Both the position numbers and the translations under genes were made by a program. The notes beneath the pieces were generated by a model. It was given only the letters and a program-made list of their open reading frames with translations, had not been told where the DNA came from and searched no databases. From NCBI GenBank assembly GCA_030042375.1, contig JASHZU010000225.1, positions 1-8,059 of the forward strand: 8,059 nucleotides of DNA. Direction: 5' to 3'. This DNA is from Verrucomicrobiia bacterium. Its GTDB lineage: Bacteria > Verrucomicrobiota > Verrucomicrobiae > Limisphaerales > UBA11358. Positions 1 through 6,960 of the stretch are shown here, one piece after another; position 1 is the first letter of the stretch; each line of letters begins with the position of its first letter.

Positions 1-156
1 AATGGGAATGTCCACCAGCCGATATTTTCCCGCGAGTGGAACAGCCGGTTTGGCCCGGTCTTTGGTGAGTGGAAAAAGGCGCGTTCCCTGTCCGCCGCCC
101 ATGATGACGCAAAGTACGTTGCTGGTATTGAGTGATTGACGCCCCGTTTGTGACAT
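1..156 (-). CDS. glgC: Glucose-1-phosphate adenylyltransferase, N-terminal fragment
   Basis: This is the first 52 codons of ADP-glucose pyrophosphorylase; the rest lies beyond the left edge. The enzyme makes ADP-glucose from glucose-1-phosphate and ATP, the committed step of bacterial glycogen synthesis, in the cytoplasm. The visible part begins with an ATG at 156 and about 13 variable residues. It then carries the nucleotide-binding signature [20 protein letters not shown] (residues 20-39), followed by [10 protein letters not shown] (43-52). In this family the G-rich loop and the K/R residues around KDRAKPAVP bind ATP and the phosphates, and KYRLIDIPISN is a family hallmark. The start is the only ATG that keeps the whole nucleotide-binding loop, but no Shine-Dalgarno sequence is visible upstream. 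It lies 80 bp downstream of hflX on the same strand. The family call is very secure; catalytic and allosteric residues further along cannot be checked. Confidence 0.93.
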   Translation of the reverse strand, partial: MSQTGRQSLNTSNVLCVIMGGGQGTRLFPLTKDRAKPAVPLAGKYRLVDIPI

Positions 157-168
157 AAAGTACAGCGC

Positions 169-196
169 AATATACAGACAATTTCTCCGACGGCAA
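169..196 (-). promoter_or_regulatory. Possible sigma70-type promoter of glgC
   Basis: On the minus strand TTGCCG (191-196) and TATATT (169-174) are separated by 16 bp. They match the -35 and -10 consensus at 4 and 5 of 6 positions. The -10 ends only 12 bp before the glgC ATG, so transcription from it would give a leader of about 5 nt. This is a pattern match only; glgC could instead be read through from hflX. Confidence 0.25.
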
Positions 197-236
197 GTTA
201 TTGACGAGACTCAATCGGGTTACCCTGCCGAATCAT

Positions 237-1517
237 TTAAGACCGGATAAACGGGGCGAATTCGTCGTGGAAATGTGGCGGGATGCGCGCTTTGATCTTT
301 GCGGATTTTCCGTTGTAGCGGCGCTCAATGACCTGGCCGACCTTGTGCAGACGCGCGATGACCTCCGCGCGTTCGTGCGGAATTTGCAGTTCCAAAAACT
401 CGCGTTTGGGCCGCAATTGTGTCCCAACCTCCTCCAACAAATGTGAAACACCCTCGCCCGTCTTCGCGGAAATTTCAACCGCGTGCGGAAATTTTTCTTT
501 TAGCTGTGAAACTGAAACGCTGCCGGAAACGCGGTCCATCTTGTTGAACACCATGATGCAGGATTTTTCGCCCGCGCCAATTTCCGCCAGCACCGTGTTG
601 ACGGCGGCGATTTGTTCAGCGGCCTGTGGATGGCTGATGTCCACGACATGCAACAGCAAATCCGCGCGGACGACTTCTTCCAGCGTCGCCTTGAATGCTT
701 CCACCAGGCCGTGCGGCAATTTGCGGATGAAACCCACCGTGTCCGTCAGCAGGACGTTTTGGTTCGTGGGCAGTTTCAGCCGGCGCGTCGTGGGGTCGAG
801 CGTGGCAAACAGGATGTCCTTGGCCAGCACATCCGCGCCGGTCAATGCGTTCAGCAGCGTGGATTTGCCTGCGTTCGTGTAACCAACGATGGAAGCCAGC
901 GGCCATTGGCTGCGTTGCCGCCCGGCGCGTTGCGTGGCGCGACGGCGGCGGACCAAATCCAAATCGCGCGAAATCGTATCAATCCGTTCCTGGACTTTGC
1001 GGCGGTCGGCCTCGAGCTGGGATTCGCCTTCGCCACCGCGCATGCCGATGCCGCCCGCCTGGCGCGACAAGTGGCCCCAAAAACGCGTGAGCCGCGGGAG
1101 CAAATGCTGCAATTGCGCGAGCTCAATCTGCAATTTGCCTTCGCGCGTCCGCGCGCGTTGCGCAAAGATATCGAGGATGAGTGACGTGCGATCGAGGATT
1201 TTGCAATTGAAAATCTTTTCGAGGGTGCGGCTTTGGGCCGGGGAAAGCTCGTCGTCAAAGATGACCGTATCCACGCCCTGGCGTTTGCAAAACGTCGCAA
1301 ATTCCTCCGCCTTGCCCTTGCCGATAAATGTGGCCGGCGTGATGGATTCCAATTTCTGGATGCCTTCACCCACCACTTCCGCCCCGGCGGTCTGGGCCAG
1401 TTCGGCCAATTCGGCCATCAAATCGCGGACATCCGTGCCGTTGCGCGATTTAAGCTCGACGCCAACGAGGAAAACCTTTTCCGGCCGGGTCTTTCTGGTT
1501 TCAATGAGTGCTTTCAA
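237..1517 (-). CDS. hflX: GTPase HflX
   Basis: HflX is a cytoplasmic Obg/HflX-class GTPase that binds the 50S ribosomal subunit and splits stalled or stress-inactivated ribosomes. From the start chosen here it is 426 residues, the family's usual length. The N-terminal HflX domain is followed by the hallmark GGIGMRGGEGESQLEADRR (about 155-173) after an RTREGKLQIELAQL segment. The G domain has the P-loop GYTNAGKS (212-219), DTVGF (259-263), NKMD (325-328) and SAKTGEG (350-356). The C-terminal domain follows. I chose the TTG at 1515-1517 because AAGGAG lies 4 nt upstream and the protein then begins MKALIETRKTRPEKVFLVG, typical of the family. The frame stays open to a TTG at 1583 (448 aa), but the extra 22 residues have no visible ribosome site and would almost touch the divergent gene. 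glgC follows 80 bp downstream. Function very secure; start likely. Confidence 0.95.
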   Translation of the reverse strand: MKALIETRKTRPEKVFLVGVELKSRNGTDVRDLMAELAELAQTAGAEVVGEGIQKLESITPATFIGKGKAEEFATFCKRQGVDTVIFDDELSPAQSRTLEKIFNCKILDRTSLILDIFAQRARTREGKLQIELAQLQHLLPRLTRFWGHLSRQAGGIGMRGGEGESQLEADRRKVQERIDTISRDLDLVRRRRATQRAGRQRSQWPLASIVGYTNAGKSTLLNALTGADVLAKDILFATLDPTTRRLKLPTNQNVLLTDTVGFIRKLPHGLVEAFKATLEEVVRADLLLHVVDISHPQAAEQIAAVNTVLAEIGAGEKSCIMVFNKMDRVSGSVSVSQLKEKFPHAVEISAKTGEGVSHLLEEVGTQLRPKREFLELQIPHERAEVIARLHKVGQVIERRYNGKSAKIKARIPPHFHDEFAPFIRS

Positions 1518-1521
1518 CTGT

Positions 1522-1527
1522 CTCCTT
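1522..1527 (-). promoter_or_regulatory. Ribosome binding site setting the hflX start
   Basis: The minus strand reads AAGGAG here, a full Shine-Dalgarno core, followed by 4 nt (ACAG) and an in-frame TTG. It is one of only two clear Shine-Dalgarno sequences in the window (the other precedes the DUF192 gene). It supports the 426-residue form of HflX over the 22-residue longer one. Confidence 0.6.
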
Positions 1528-1606
1528 AGTTTAGCATAGCCGGGCGGCAGCGCGATTTGAAAATTTTGTTGTAACCACACCAAAAAAGGCAGAGTCTTAG
1601 TATTCT

Positions 1607-2929
1607 ATGTTTTTAATCAATTCCCTTTTAAAACCAATCTCTGCGACGTTTTTCTCACTGGTTCTTTTCGGCGCTGCCGCGCAATCGATTCCTTCATTGA
1701 CGCTCAAGCCTGTTTTTACCGGATTGAGCCAATTGCCGGGCCATGGCGGAGGGGACGATACCTACGGTCGCCCCGTGTGGATGAGTGAAATCCCGGACGG
1801 TTCCGGAAGGATACTCGTGGTGTACCAGAAAGGCACCATCTGGCTGGTCAAGAAGGGCTCGGACGGCTCGGATGCCAAGTTGTTTTTGGACATCTCCGAC
1901 CGCGAGCCGATGAAGCCGGGCAATGAGGACGGGTTGATGAGCATCGCGTTTCATCCCGGTTTCACGACCAACGGCCTGTTTTACATTTATTATAACCAGA
2001 TCAATACACCGGAAAAAATGAAGCAGATTGAGTACGGCTATCCTATCGCCTTTCCGTTTCGCTCAGTCGTCAGCGAAATGAAGATTTCCGCGACTGACCC
2101 GGACAAGGCCGATACCAATACGGAACGCGTGATTCTGGAAGTGCCGCAGCCGTTTTATAATCACAAGGGCGGGGAACTGTGTTTCGGGCCGGACGGTTAT
2201 CTTTATCTCGGTCTCGGTGACGGTGGCTTGGGGGACGATCCCTTCGGCAACGGCCAAAGCACGGCGACCTTGCTGGCAAAGATGCTGCGCATTGACGTCA
2301 ATTCGCGCTCCATGACGGGCCGCGGCAAGCGCCGGCACGAGCTGCAATATGGGATTCCCTCAGACAATCCGTTTGTCAATGAGCTGGACATGGGCCCGCA
2401 GGGGCCGCGCAAAGAAATTTATGCGTACGGTTTGCGCAATCCCTGGCGTTACAGCTTTGATCGCCAAACCGGCGCGCTCTGGTGCGGCGATGTAGGACAG
2501 GACTTGTGGGAAGCGGTTTACATTATTGTCAACGGCGGCGACTACGGATGGAGCGTCAACGAAGCCGGACATCATTTCAAACCCGGTCCGCCCGGCGCGC
2601 AATACATCAAGCCGATTATTGATTACACCCACAGAGCGAACCTGCAATCGCAGGCCATTTTCCCTGACCATAGCACAGGCCTGTGCATCATCGGCGGTTA
2701 TGTCTATCGCGGAAAGCAATTCCCGGCGCTGGACGGCATCTATATTTACGGCGACTATAATTACGGGACGATTTGGGGCCTGCGTTATGATTATGACGCC
2801 AAAAAAGTAACGGCGGAAGGCACCATGCTCCTGCAGAAGAACCTGATTGACAGCTTTGCCGAGGATGCCGATGGCGAACTTTACGCGCTGATGCAGGACG
2901 GCACGATTGACCAGATCACCTCGCCCTAA
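1607..2929 (+). CDS. Secreted PQQ-dependent sugar (sorbosone/glucose) dehydrogenase-like protein
   Basis: 440 residues. An N-terminal signal sequence (hydrophobic core about 12-24, probable cleavage near AAA-QS at 25-27) sends it to the periplasm or outside. The body is a six-bladed propeller of the soluble glucose dehydrogenase/sorbosone dehydrogenase (HIPL-like) family. Landmarks are GNEDGLMSIAFHPGF (105-119), YNHKGGELCFGPDGYLYLGL (184-203), GDGGLGDDP (204-212), LLAKMLRIDVN (222-232), YAYGLRNPWRYSFDRQTG (272-289), LWCGDVGQDLWE (291-302), GGDYGW (310-315) and a last-blade GGYVYRG (363-369). His186 and Arg277-Asn278 align with the catalytic His and the PQQ-contacting Arg/Asn of this family. 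Family members oxidise aldoses or related polyols with PQQ; many homologues in environmental bacteria have no proven substrate. No PQQ synthesis gene is in the window. It is divergent from hflX and ends in the shared terminator at 2960-2985. No convincing ribosome site precedes the ATG. Family secure, substrate unknown. Confidence 0.85.
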   Translation: MFLINSLLKPISATFFSLVLFGAAAQSIPSLTLKPVFTGLSQLPGHGGGDDTYGRPVWMSEIPDGSGRILVVYQKGTIWLVKKGSDGSDAKLFLDISDREPMKPGNEDGLMSIAFHPGFTTNGLFYIYYNQINTPEKMKQIEYGYPIAFPFRSVVSEMKISATDPDKADTNTERVILEVPQPFYNHKGGELCFGPDGYLYLGLGDGGLGDDPFGNGQSTATLLAKMLRIDVNSRSMTGRGKRRHELQYGIPSDNPFVNELDMGPQGPRKEIYAYGLRNPWRYSFDRQTGALWCGDVGQDLWEAVYIIVNGGDYGWSVNEAGHHFKPGPPGAQYIKPIIDYTHRANLQSQAIFPDHSTGLCIIGGYVYRGKQFPALDGIYIYGDYNYGTIWGLRYDYDAKKVTAEGTMLLQKNLIDSFAEDADGELYALMQDGTIDQITSP

Positions 2930-2959
2930 AGCGGATTGAGGAAAGTGTTCTAAAATAAA

Positions 2960-2985
2960 AAAGGGACGGCTTGCGCCGTCCCTTT
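2960..2985 (-). terminator. Strong intrinsic terminator between convergent genes
   Basis: An 11-bp perfect stem (2960-2970 with 2975-2985, arms AAAGGGACGGC/GCCGTCCCTTT) closes a 4-nt loop. Read on the minus strand the stem starts 20 nt after the stop codon of the LTxxQ gene and runs into TTTATTTTA, a good U tract. Read on the plus strand it lies about 30 nt after the propeller gene but is followed by a poorer T stretch (GAAGTTTT). It is therefore best for the minus-strand transcript but probably works in both directions. Confidence 0.85.
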
Positions 2986-3005
2986 GAAGTTTTCCCGTCT
3001 TACTG

Positions 3006-3452
3006 TTATTGACCTGCCGCTGGAGCGGGCGGAGTAGCTGGCGCCGCCGCCGGGTGATGCTGGCGCGGCGTGGAGATTTTCTGCCATGTGGCCAGTTGGT
3101 CGGCCGTCAGGATGGGCTGCAATTTCGCGGTGGTGTCATCGTGAATGCTTTTCACCTTTGCGTGCTTGTCATCGCTCGAAAGGCTGGAATCTTGCATGGT
3201 AGCCATCATTTGTGAACGCCATGACTCCAAAATCGGCTGCACCTGGGTCTTTTGATCATCGGTGAGATTGAGGGCTTTTTCGATCCGGTCCAAGTTCGGC
3301 CCACGTCCCCGCATCCCATGCGGGGCGGCATTGGTGGACGTACCGGTGGAAGGAGCAGCGGGGGGGGTGGAATCCTGGGCAAACGCCTGGCCACAGGCGA
3401 GCAGGCCCGCCGCGGTGAGCGCTGCCAGGAAGGTTGCTTTTATTAATTTCAT
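3006..3452 (-). CDS. Small exported LTxxQ-motif (Spy/CpxP-like) protein
   Basis: 148 residues from the ATG at 3452. Residues 1-25 are a signal sequence: MKLIK, a hydrophobic stretch, then CGQAFA-QDS, a good signal peptidase I site. LLAC at 17-20 is a poor lipobox, so a lipoprotein is possible but less likely. A Pro/Ala/Thr-rich linker follows. The conserved core is helical (about 53-126), with two LTxxQ motifs, LTDDQ (63-67) and LTADQ (115-119), and a Met-rich stretch SQMMATMQDS (80-89). The tail has a His pair followed by Ala/Pro-rich sequence. LTxxQ proteins include the periplasmic chaperone Spy and the stress regulator CpxP, but most distant members have no known role. An upstream in-frame extension to 3674 would overlap hemL and destroy the signal peptide, so it is rejected. 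No clear ribosome site is visible. It lies 91 bp after hemL and may share its transcript. Confidence 0.8.
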   Translation of the reverse strand: MKLIKATFLAALTAAGLLACGQAFAQDSTPPAAPSTGTSTNAAPHGMRGRGPNLDRIEKALNLTDDQKTQVQPILESWRSQMMATMQDSSLSSDDKHAKVKSIHDDTTAKLQPILTADQLATWQKISTPRQHHPAAAPATPPAPAAGQ

Positions 3453-3543
3453 ATACTGTTCTATTTTCGTTGTTGTTTCGTGTGTTAAGCCGCTGGTTAA
3501 TTTGCGGCGAATCATGCTATTAGACGGCCTTGATAAAGAGAAG

Positions 3544-4827
3544 TTACAAATTACGGAAAACCTTGTTGGCGGCGCGGATAGTGGCGTCAATGTCCGCCCG
3601 GGTGTGTGCGGCGGAAATAAACCCGGCCTCGAATTGCGAAGGTGCCAAATAAACGCCGTGTTTGAGCATTTCATGGAAAAATTGGGTGAAACGCGTCCGG
3701 TCGCTTTTCATGGCGTCGGCCAGGTTCCAAACCGGTTCGCTCGTGAAATAAGCGCAAAACATCGAGCCGCAACGGTTAAACTGAACGGGTACCCCGGCGG
3801 CTTTGGCCGCCTCGCGCATGCCTTCTTCGAGCTGTACGCCGGAGCTTTCCAGCTTTGCGTACACTTTGCCTTTACCCAATTCTTCCAGCGCGGCGATGCC
3901 CGCGGCCATGGCGATGGGATTGCCGCTCAGCGTCCCGGCCTGATACACCGGGCCAAGTGGCGCGAGGTAATCCATGATGTCCGCACGGCCGCCAAACGCG
4001 CCCACCGGCAAACCGCCGCCGATAATTTTCCCAAGGCAGGTGAGGTCGGACGAAATGTTGAAGCGTTCCTGCGCGCCGCCAGGCGCGAGGCGAAAACCGG
4101 TCATCACTTCATCGAGAATCAAAAGCGCGCCGTTGGCTTTGGTAATTTGGCGGAGAAATTCCAGGTAGTCGGGCCTGGGCAGATATAAACCGGCGTTTCC
4201 TGGAACCGGTTCAACGATGATGGCGGCAATTTCATTTTTGTTCGCGGCAAAGGCGGCTTTGACAGCGTCAACGTCATTGAACGGCAGAACGATGGTGTAT
4301 TTGGCAAAATCGGCGGGCACACCGGCGCTGTCGGGATTGCCAAAGGTGAGGGCACCGCTGCCGGCTTTGACGAGCAGTGAATCGGCATGGCCGTGGTAGC
4401 AGCCGTCGAACTTGATGATTTTATCCCGGCGCGTGAAGCCGCGCGCGAGGCGAATCGCACTCATGCACGCTTCCGTGCCGGAGTTGGTCATGCGCACTTT
4501 TTGGATAGCGGGAAAGCGCTCGCAAATCAGCTTCGCCATTTTGACTTCATAGGGATTGGGGATGCCGAAGCTCGTCCCATGTTTGGCGGCGGCAGTGACG
4601 GCGGAAATGATTTTGGGATGTGCGTGGCCGAGAATGGCCGGGCCCCAGGTGCAGACGTAGTCGATTAGCTTGCCTCCATCGACATCCCAAACATGCGCGC
4701 CTTTGGCTTTGTTAACAAAAAACGGATGGCCGCCGACGGCGCGAAAGGCGCGGACGGGCGAATTAACGCCACCGGGAATGTATTTCAACGCCTCGGCAAA
4801 GAGTTTTTCGGATTTGGTCTGCGGCAT
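3544..4827 (-). CDS. hemL: Glutamate-1-semialdehyde 2,1-aminomutase
   Basis: This PLP enzyme converts glutamate-1-semialdehyde to 5-aminolevulinate, the last step of the C5 route to haem and other tetrapyrroles. The protein is 427 residues, as expected (E. coli 426). It shows [10 protein letters not shown] near the N-terminus, [11 protein letters not shown], the PLP-phosphate region [20 protein letters not shown] (113-132), [15 protein letters not shown] (140-154), the PLP-ring aspartate in [11 protein letters not shown] (236-246), and the Schiff-base lysine in [17 protein letters not shown] (Lys267). GTLSGNP follows at about 298-304. The frame is open to a TTG two codons upstream (4833), but the ATG at 4827 gives the usual [10 protein letters not shown] start. 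The gene sits 29 bp after the DUF192 gene, with a hairpin in that gap whose 3' arm ends 11 nt before the ATG. No hemA is in the window. Function very secure. Confidence 0.97.
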   Translation of the reverse strand: MPQTKSEKLFAEALKYIPGGVNSPVRAFRAVGGHPFFVNKAKGAHVWDVDGGKLIDYVCTWGPAILGHAHPKIISAVTAAAKHGTSFGIPNPYEVKMAKLICERFPAIQKVRMTNSGTEACMSAIRLARGFTRRDKIIKFDGCYHGHADSLLVKAGSGALTFGNPDSAGVPADFAKYTIVLPFNDVDAVKAAFAANKNEIAAIIVEPVPGNAGLYLPRPDYLEFLRQITKANGALLILDEVMTGFRLAPGGAQERFNISSDLTCLGKIIGGGLPVGAFGGRADIMDYLAPLGPVYQAGTLSGNPIAMAAGIAALEELGKGKVYAKLESSGVQLEEGMREAAKAAGVPVQFNRCGSMFCAYFTSEPVWNLADAMKSDRTRFTQFFHEMLKHGVYLAPSQFEAGFISAAHTRADIDATIRAANKVFRNL

Positions 4828-4838
4828 ATGCAAAAGCC

Positions 4839-4857
4839 ATCCGCCTGGCCGGCGGAT
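4839..4857 (-). other. Small intergenic hairpin ahead of hemL
   Basis: A 7-bp perfect inverted repeat (arms ATCCGCC at 4839-4845 and GGCGGAT at 4851-4857, 5-nt loop) fills most of the 29 bp between the DUF192 stop codon and the hemL ATG. On the transcript the second arm GGCGGAT is the only purine-rich stretch near the hemL start, so folding could hide a weak ribosome site. It is followed by GGCTTTTGC, too short a U run for a convincing terminator. The role is inferred. Confidence 0.5.
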
Positions 4858-5426
4858 TATTGCCCAAACGTTTGGGCCAGTGTGCCGCGTTCGGTGTTGA
4901 TGAGAACGCCGGGATTGATGTTGTGGCGGGTGAACCAGCCATCGTTCACTTCCAGCACGTAGAGGATGTTTTCGTTGGTGGCGGTGACGGGGACATTGTC
5001 ATTTTTTTCGAGATGATGAATTTCCTCAATAACGCCGTCCGGGCCGATATAGGCGCAAGAGAGGGAGATGGGACAATTGGTCATCCAAAAGGAAGCGCGC
5101 TGGGGCACGTGCAGGTTAAACAGCATGGCGGTTTCATCGGTGATATTGGTGCGATACATCAACCCGGTTTCCTCTTCCTCCGGCGTGACGGCCATCTCGG
5201 CGTTGAGCGTTTCCGCGCCGAGATAAATTTTCACGGTCGGCAGCATCGGCTGCGCCTGGGCGGGAAGGGTATAGCCAGACGACGACGGCGGGGTGTCAGC
5301 CATGGAGGCGGCCTTATTGCAACCGGCCCAAACGCCCGCCAGCAAAACCATAATGAATATAGGCAAAACGGCGCGGCCTTGGGGAAACTGCGGGCCATGG
5401 TCGTTGAAAGGCTTGTTACGGCTCAT
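4857..5426 (-). CDS. DUF192 family protein, probable lipoprotein or membrane-anchored
   Basis: 189 residues. The N-terminus has a hydrophobic segment (about 19-35, [16 protein letters not shown]) followed by Cys36. This resembles a lipoprotein signal, though Trp at position -3 is not a standard lipobox, so a plain membrane anchor is possible. A short Ser/Pro linker leads to the DUF192 domain (about 64-185): [29 protein letters not shown] (88-95), AMLFNLH (100-106), [19 protein letters not shown] (113-131), YVLEVNDGW (156-164) and a final beta strand. DUF192 is a small beta-barrel family of unknown function, often exported. The usual Asp of the FWMKNTxIPLDIAFI segment is replaced by Ser here, and two Cys (118 and 124) are present. 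The ATG is preceded by AGGAG with 5 nt spacing. hemL follows after 29 bp. Family call secure, role unknown. Confidence 0.85.
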   Translation of the reverse strand: MSRNKPFNDHGPQFPQGRAVLPIFIMVLLAGVWAGCNKAASMADTPPSSSGYTLPAQAQPMLPTVKIYLGAETLNAEMAVTPEEEETGLMYRTNITDETAMLFNLHVPQRASFWMTNCPISLSCAYIGPDGVIEEIHHLEKNDNVPVTATNENILYVLEVNDGWFTRHNINPGVLINTERGTLAQTFGQ

Positions 5427-5487
5427 TGGGGCTCCTGGATTTTATGTTTGCGCTGCACACTGGATAGACACCGGTCAAACCCGTTTT

Positions 5488-5516
5488 TGTATATCTGTTC
5501 GAAAAATAATTGTCTA
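5488..5516 (-). promoter_or_regulatory. Likely sigma70-type promoter for the DUF192-hemL transcript
   Basis: In the 138-bp gap after accC the minus strand has TAGACA (5511-5516, 5 of 6 to the -35 consensus), exactly 17 bp, then TATACA (5488-5493, 4 of 6 to the -10 consensus). The spacer is AT-rich. The implied leader is about 55 nt and contains the AGGAG ribosome site (5432-5436). It would let this unit be expressed separately from accBC. Based on pattern only. Confidence 0.4.
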
Positions 5517-5564
5517 CGTGAGCAAACTATGCCGGAAGCGGCGGGATTTTTCAATTCAACAATC

Positions 5565-6947
5565 TCAGGTTTTTTCCTCAATCAATTCGCGGCGGGCGCC
5601 GCCGAGGAGCTGTTCAATAAAGCTGGTGGAATAGACGCCGCGGCGGAAATTGGGGTCCTGCATGATGGCCTGCTGGAAGGAAACGGTCGTCTTGACGCCG
5701 GTAATCATGAACTCGGACAGCGCGCGGTTCATGCGGTCGAGCGCTTCACGGCGGTCCCTGCCCGTGGTCACGAGCTTGCCAATCATGGAGTCGTAGTTGG
5801 GCGGAATGGTATAGCCGGCGTAGGCATGGGTGTCCATGCGGACGCCGCGCCCGCCGGGTTGATAGTACATCTCCACGCGGCCGGGGCTGGGCCGGAAATC
5901 GTCGAAGGGATCCTCGGCATTGATGCGGCATTCGATGGCGTGGCCTTTAATCTCGATATCGCTTTGCGAATGCTGCAGCGGTTCGCCCGAGGCGAGCAAA
6001 ATCTGGTAGCGCACCAAATCAATGCCGGTGACTTCCTCGGTGACGGGATGCTCGACCTGGATGCGTTTATTGACCTCGAGGAAATAGAAATTACCGGCGT
6101 TGTCCACGATAAACTCCACAGTACCGGCATTGGTGTAATGGGCGGCCTCGGCGATGCGGACGGCGGCTTTGCCGATTTTATCGCGCAGTTTGCGGAATTT
6201 GTGCTCGAGCAGGGGCGAGGGCGCTTCCTCGATGATTTTCTGGTTGCGCCGCTGGATGGAGCAATCGCGCTCGCCCAAATGAATGATGCGGCCTTTGTGG
6301 TCGCCGAGAATCTGGATCTCGATGTGGTGCGGGTTCTCGATGAATTTCTCGATATAGACGCCGGAATTGCCAAAGGCTTTTTCGGCCTCGGTGCGCGCAG
6401 TGTGAAATCCCTTCATCAGGGAAATATCATTGTGCGCCACGCGCATGCCGCGTCCGCCGCCGCCGGCAATGGCCTTGATGATAATGGGATAGCCGATGCG
6501 CTTGGCTACGGCCAACGCGTCCTGTTCCTTTTCCACGGCGCCTTCGGAGCCGGGCGGGGTGGCCACGCCGGCCTTTTTGGCGAGCGTGCGGCTAACGGCT
6601 TTGTCCGCCAGCGCCTGCATGGCGCGCGGGCTGGGGCCAATGAAGCGGATATTGCAGCTCTCGCAAACCTCGGCAAAGTGGGCGTTCTCGGAAAGAAAAC
6701 CGTAGCCGGGATGGATGGCATCCACGTCCGTGACTTCAGCGGCGCTGATGATGCGGTCAATCCGCAGGTAGCTTTCAGAGGCAGGGGCTTTGCCGATGCA
6801 GATGGCTTCATCGGCGAGCTGGACGTGCATGGAATTGGCGTCGGCCTCGGAATAAACGGCGACGGTCCGGATATTCAATTCCTTGCAAGCGCGAATGATT
6901 CGTACGGCGATTTCGCCGCGATTGGCGACCAGAACTTTTTCGAACAT
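5565..6947 (-). CDS. accC: Biotin carboxylase subunit of acetyl-CoA carboxylase
   Basis: AccC carboxylates the biotin of AccB using ATP and bicarbonate, the first half-reaction of malonyl-CoA formation in fatty acid synthesis. The protein is 460 residues (E. coli 449). The N-terminal domain starts MFEKVLVANRGEIAVRIIRA and includes HPGYGFLSEN (79-88). The ATP-grasp domain has Lys116, Lys158, the glycine loop GGGGRGMRV (162-170), HIEIQILGDHKG, RDCSIQRRNQKIIEEAP, Glu278 and Glu291. The catalytic segment NKRIQVEHPVTE (293-304) contains the Asn, Arg295, Gln, Val and Glu299 expected in the active site. Arg341 in ECRINAEDP matches the E. coli Arg338 biotin/bicarbonate residue. Lys294 replaces the usual Thr, Pro or Ala. 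The ATG at 6947 is chosen because it gives the standard N-terminus; an earlier in-frame start at 6995 would lie inside accB. accB ends 13 bp upstream. No clear ribosome site is present. Function very secure. Confidence 0.97.
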   Translation of the reverse strand: MFEKVLVANRGEIAVRIIRACKELNIRTVAVYSEADANSMHVQLADEAICIGKAPASESYLRIDRIISAAEVTDVDAIHPGYGFLSENAHFAEVCESCNIRFIGPSPRAMQALADKAVSRTLAKKAGVATPPGSEGAVEKEQDALAVAKRIGYPIIIKAIAGGGGRGMRVAHNDISLMKGFHTARTEAEKAFGNSGVYIEKFIENPHHIEIQILGDHKGRIIHLGERDCSIQRRNQKIIEEAPSPLLEHKFRKLRDKIGKAAVRIAEAAHYTNAGTVEFIVDNAGNFYFLEVNKRIQVEHPVTEEVTGIDLVRYQILLASGEPLQHSQSDIEIKGHAIECRINAEDPFDDFRPSPGRVEMYYQPGGRGVRMDTHAYAGYTIPPNYDSMIGKLVTTGRDRREALDRMNRALSEFMITGVKTTVSFQQAIMQDPNFRRGVYSTSFIEQLLGGARRELIEEKT

Positions 6948-6960
6948 GAGATTTAGCGAA

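Noticed and set aside
889..1539. Plus-strand frames of about 200 codons opposite hflX.
   Set aside because: Composition (Ser/Arg/Pro-rich) and position show they mirror hflX codons.
3484..3507. GCCGC/GCGGC inverted repeat in the hemL-LTxxQ gap, considered as a hemL terminator.
   Set aside because: Five-bp stem with a 10-nt loop and no U tract; too weak to support.
3453..3674. A 74-residue N-terminal extension of the LTxxQ protein.
   Set aside because: It would overlap the 3' end of hemL by 131 bp and bury the signal peptide that starts at 3452.
3262..4188. A 308-codon plus-strand frame across the LTxxQ gene and the end of hemL.
   Set aside because: Antisense to secure genes, crosses an intergenic gap, no motif or ribosome site; a shadow frame.
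5531..5542. GCCG-GAAG-CGGC hairpin shortly after accC, considered as a terminator.
   Set aside because: The stem is only 4 bp and on the accC strand it is followed by ATAG rather than a U run.
4860..6956. A 698-codon open frame on the plus strand opposite the DUF192 gene and accC.
   Set aside because: It lies fully antisense to two genes with clear family motifs. Its sequence is Gly/Ala/Asp-rich with no recognisable domain, typical of the mirror frame of GC-rich genes.
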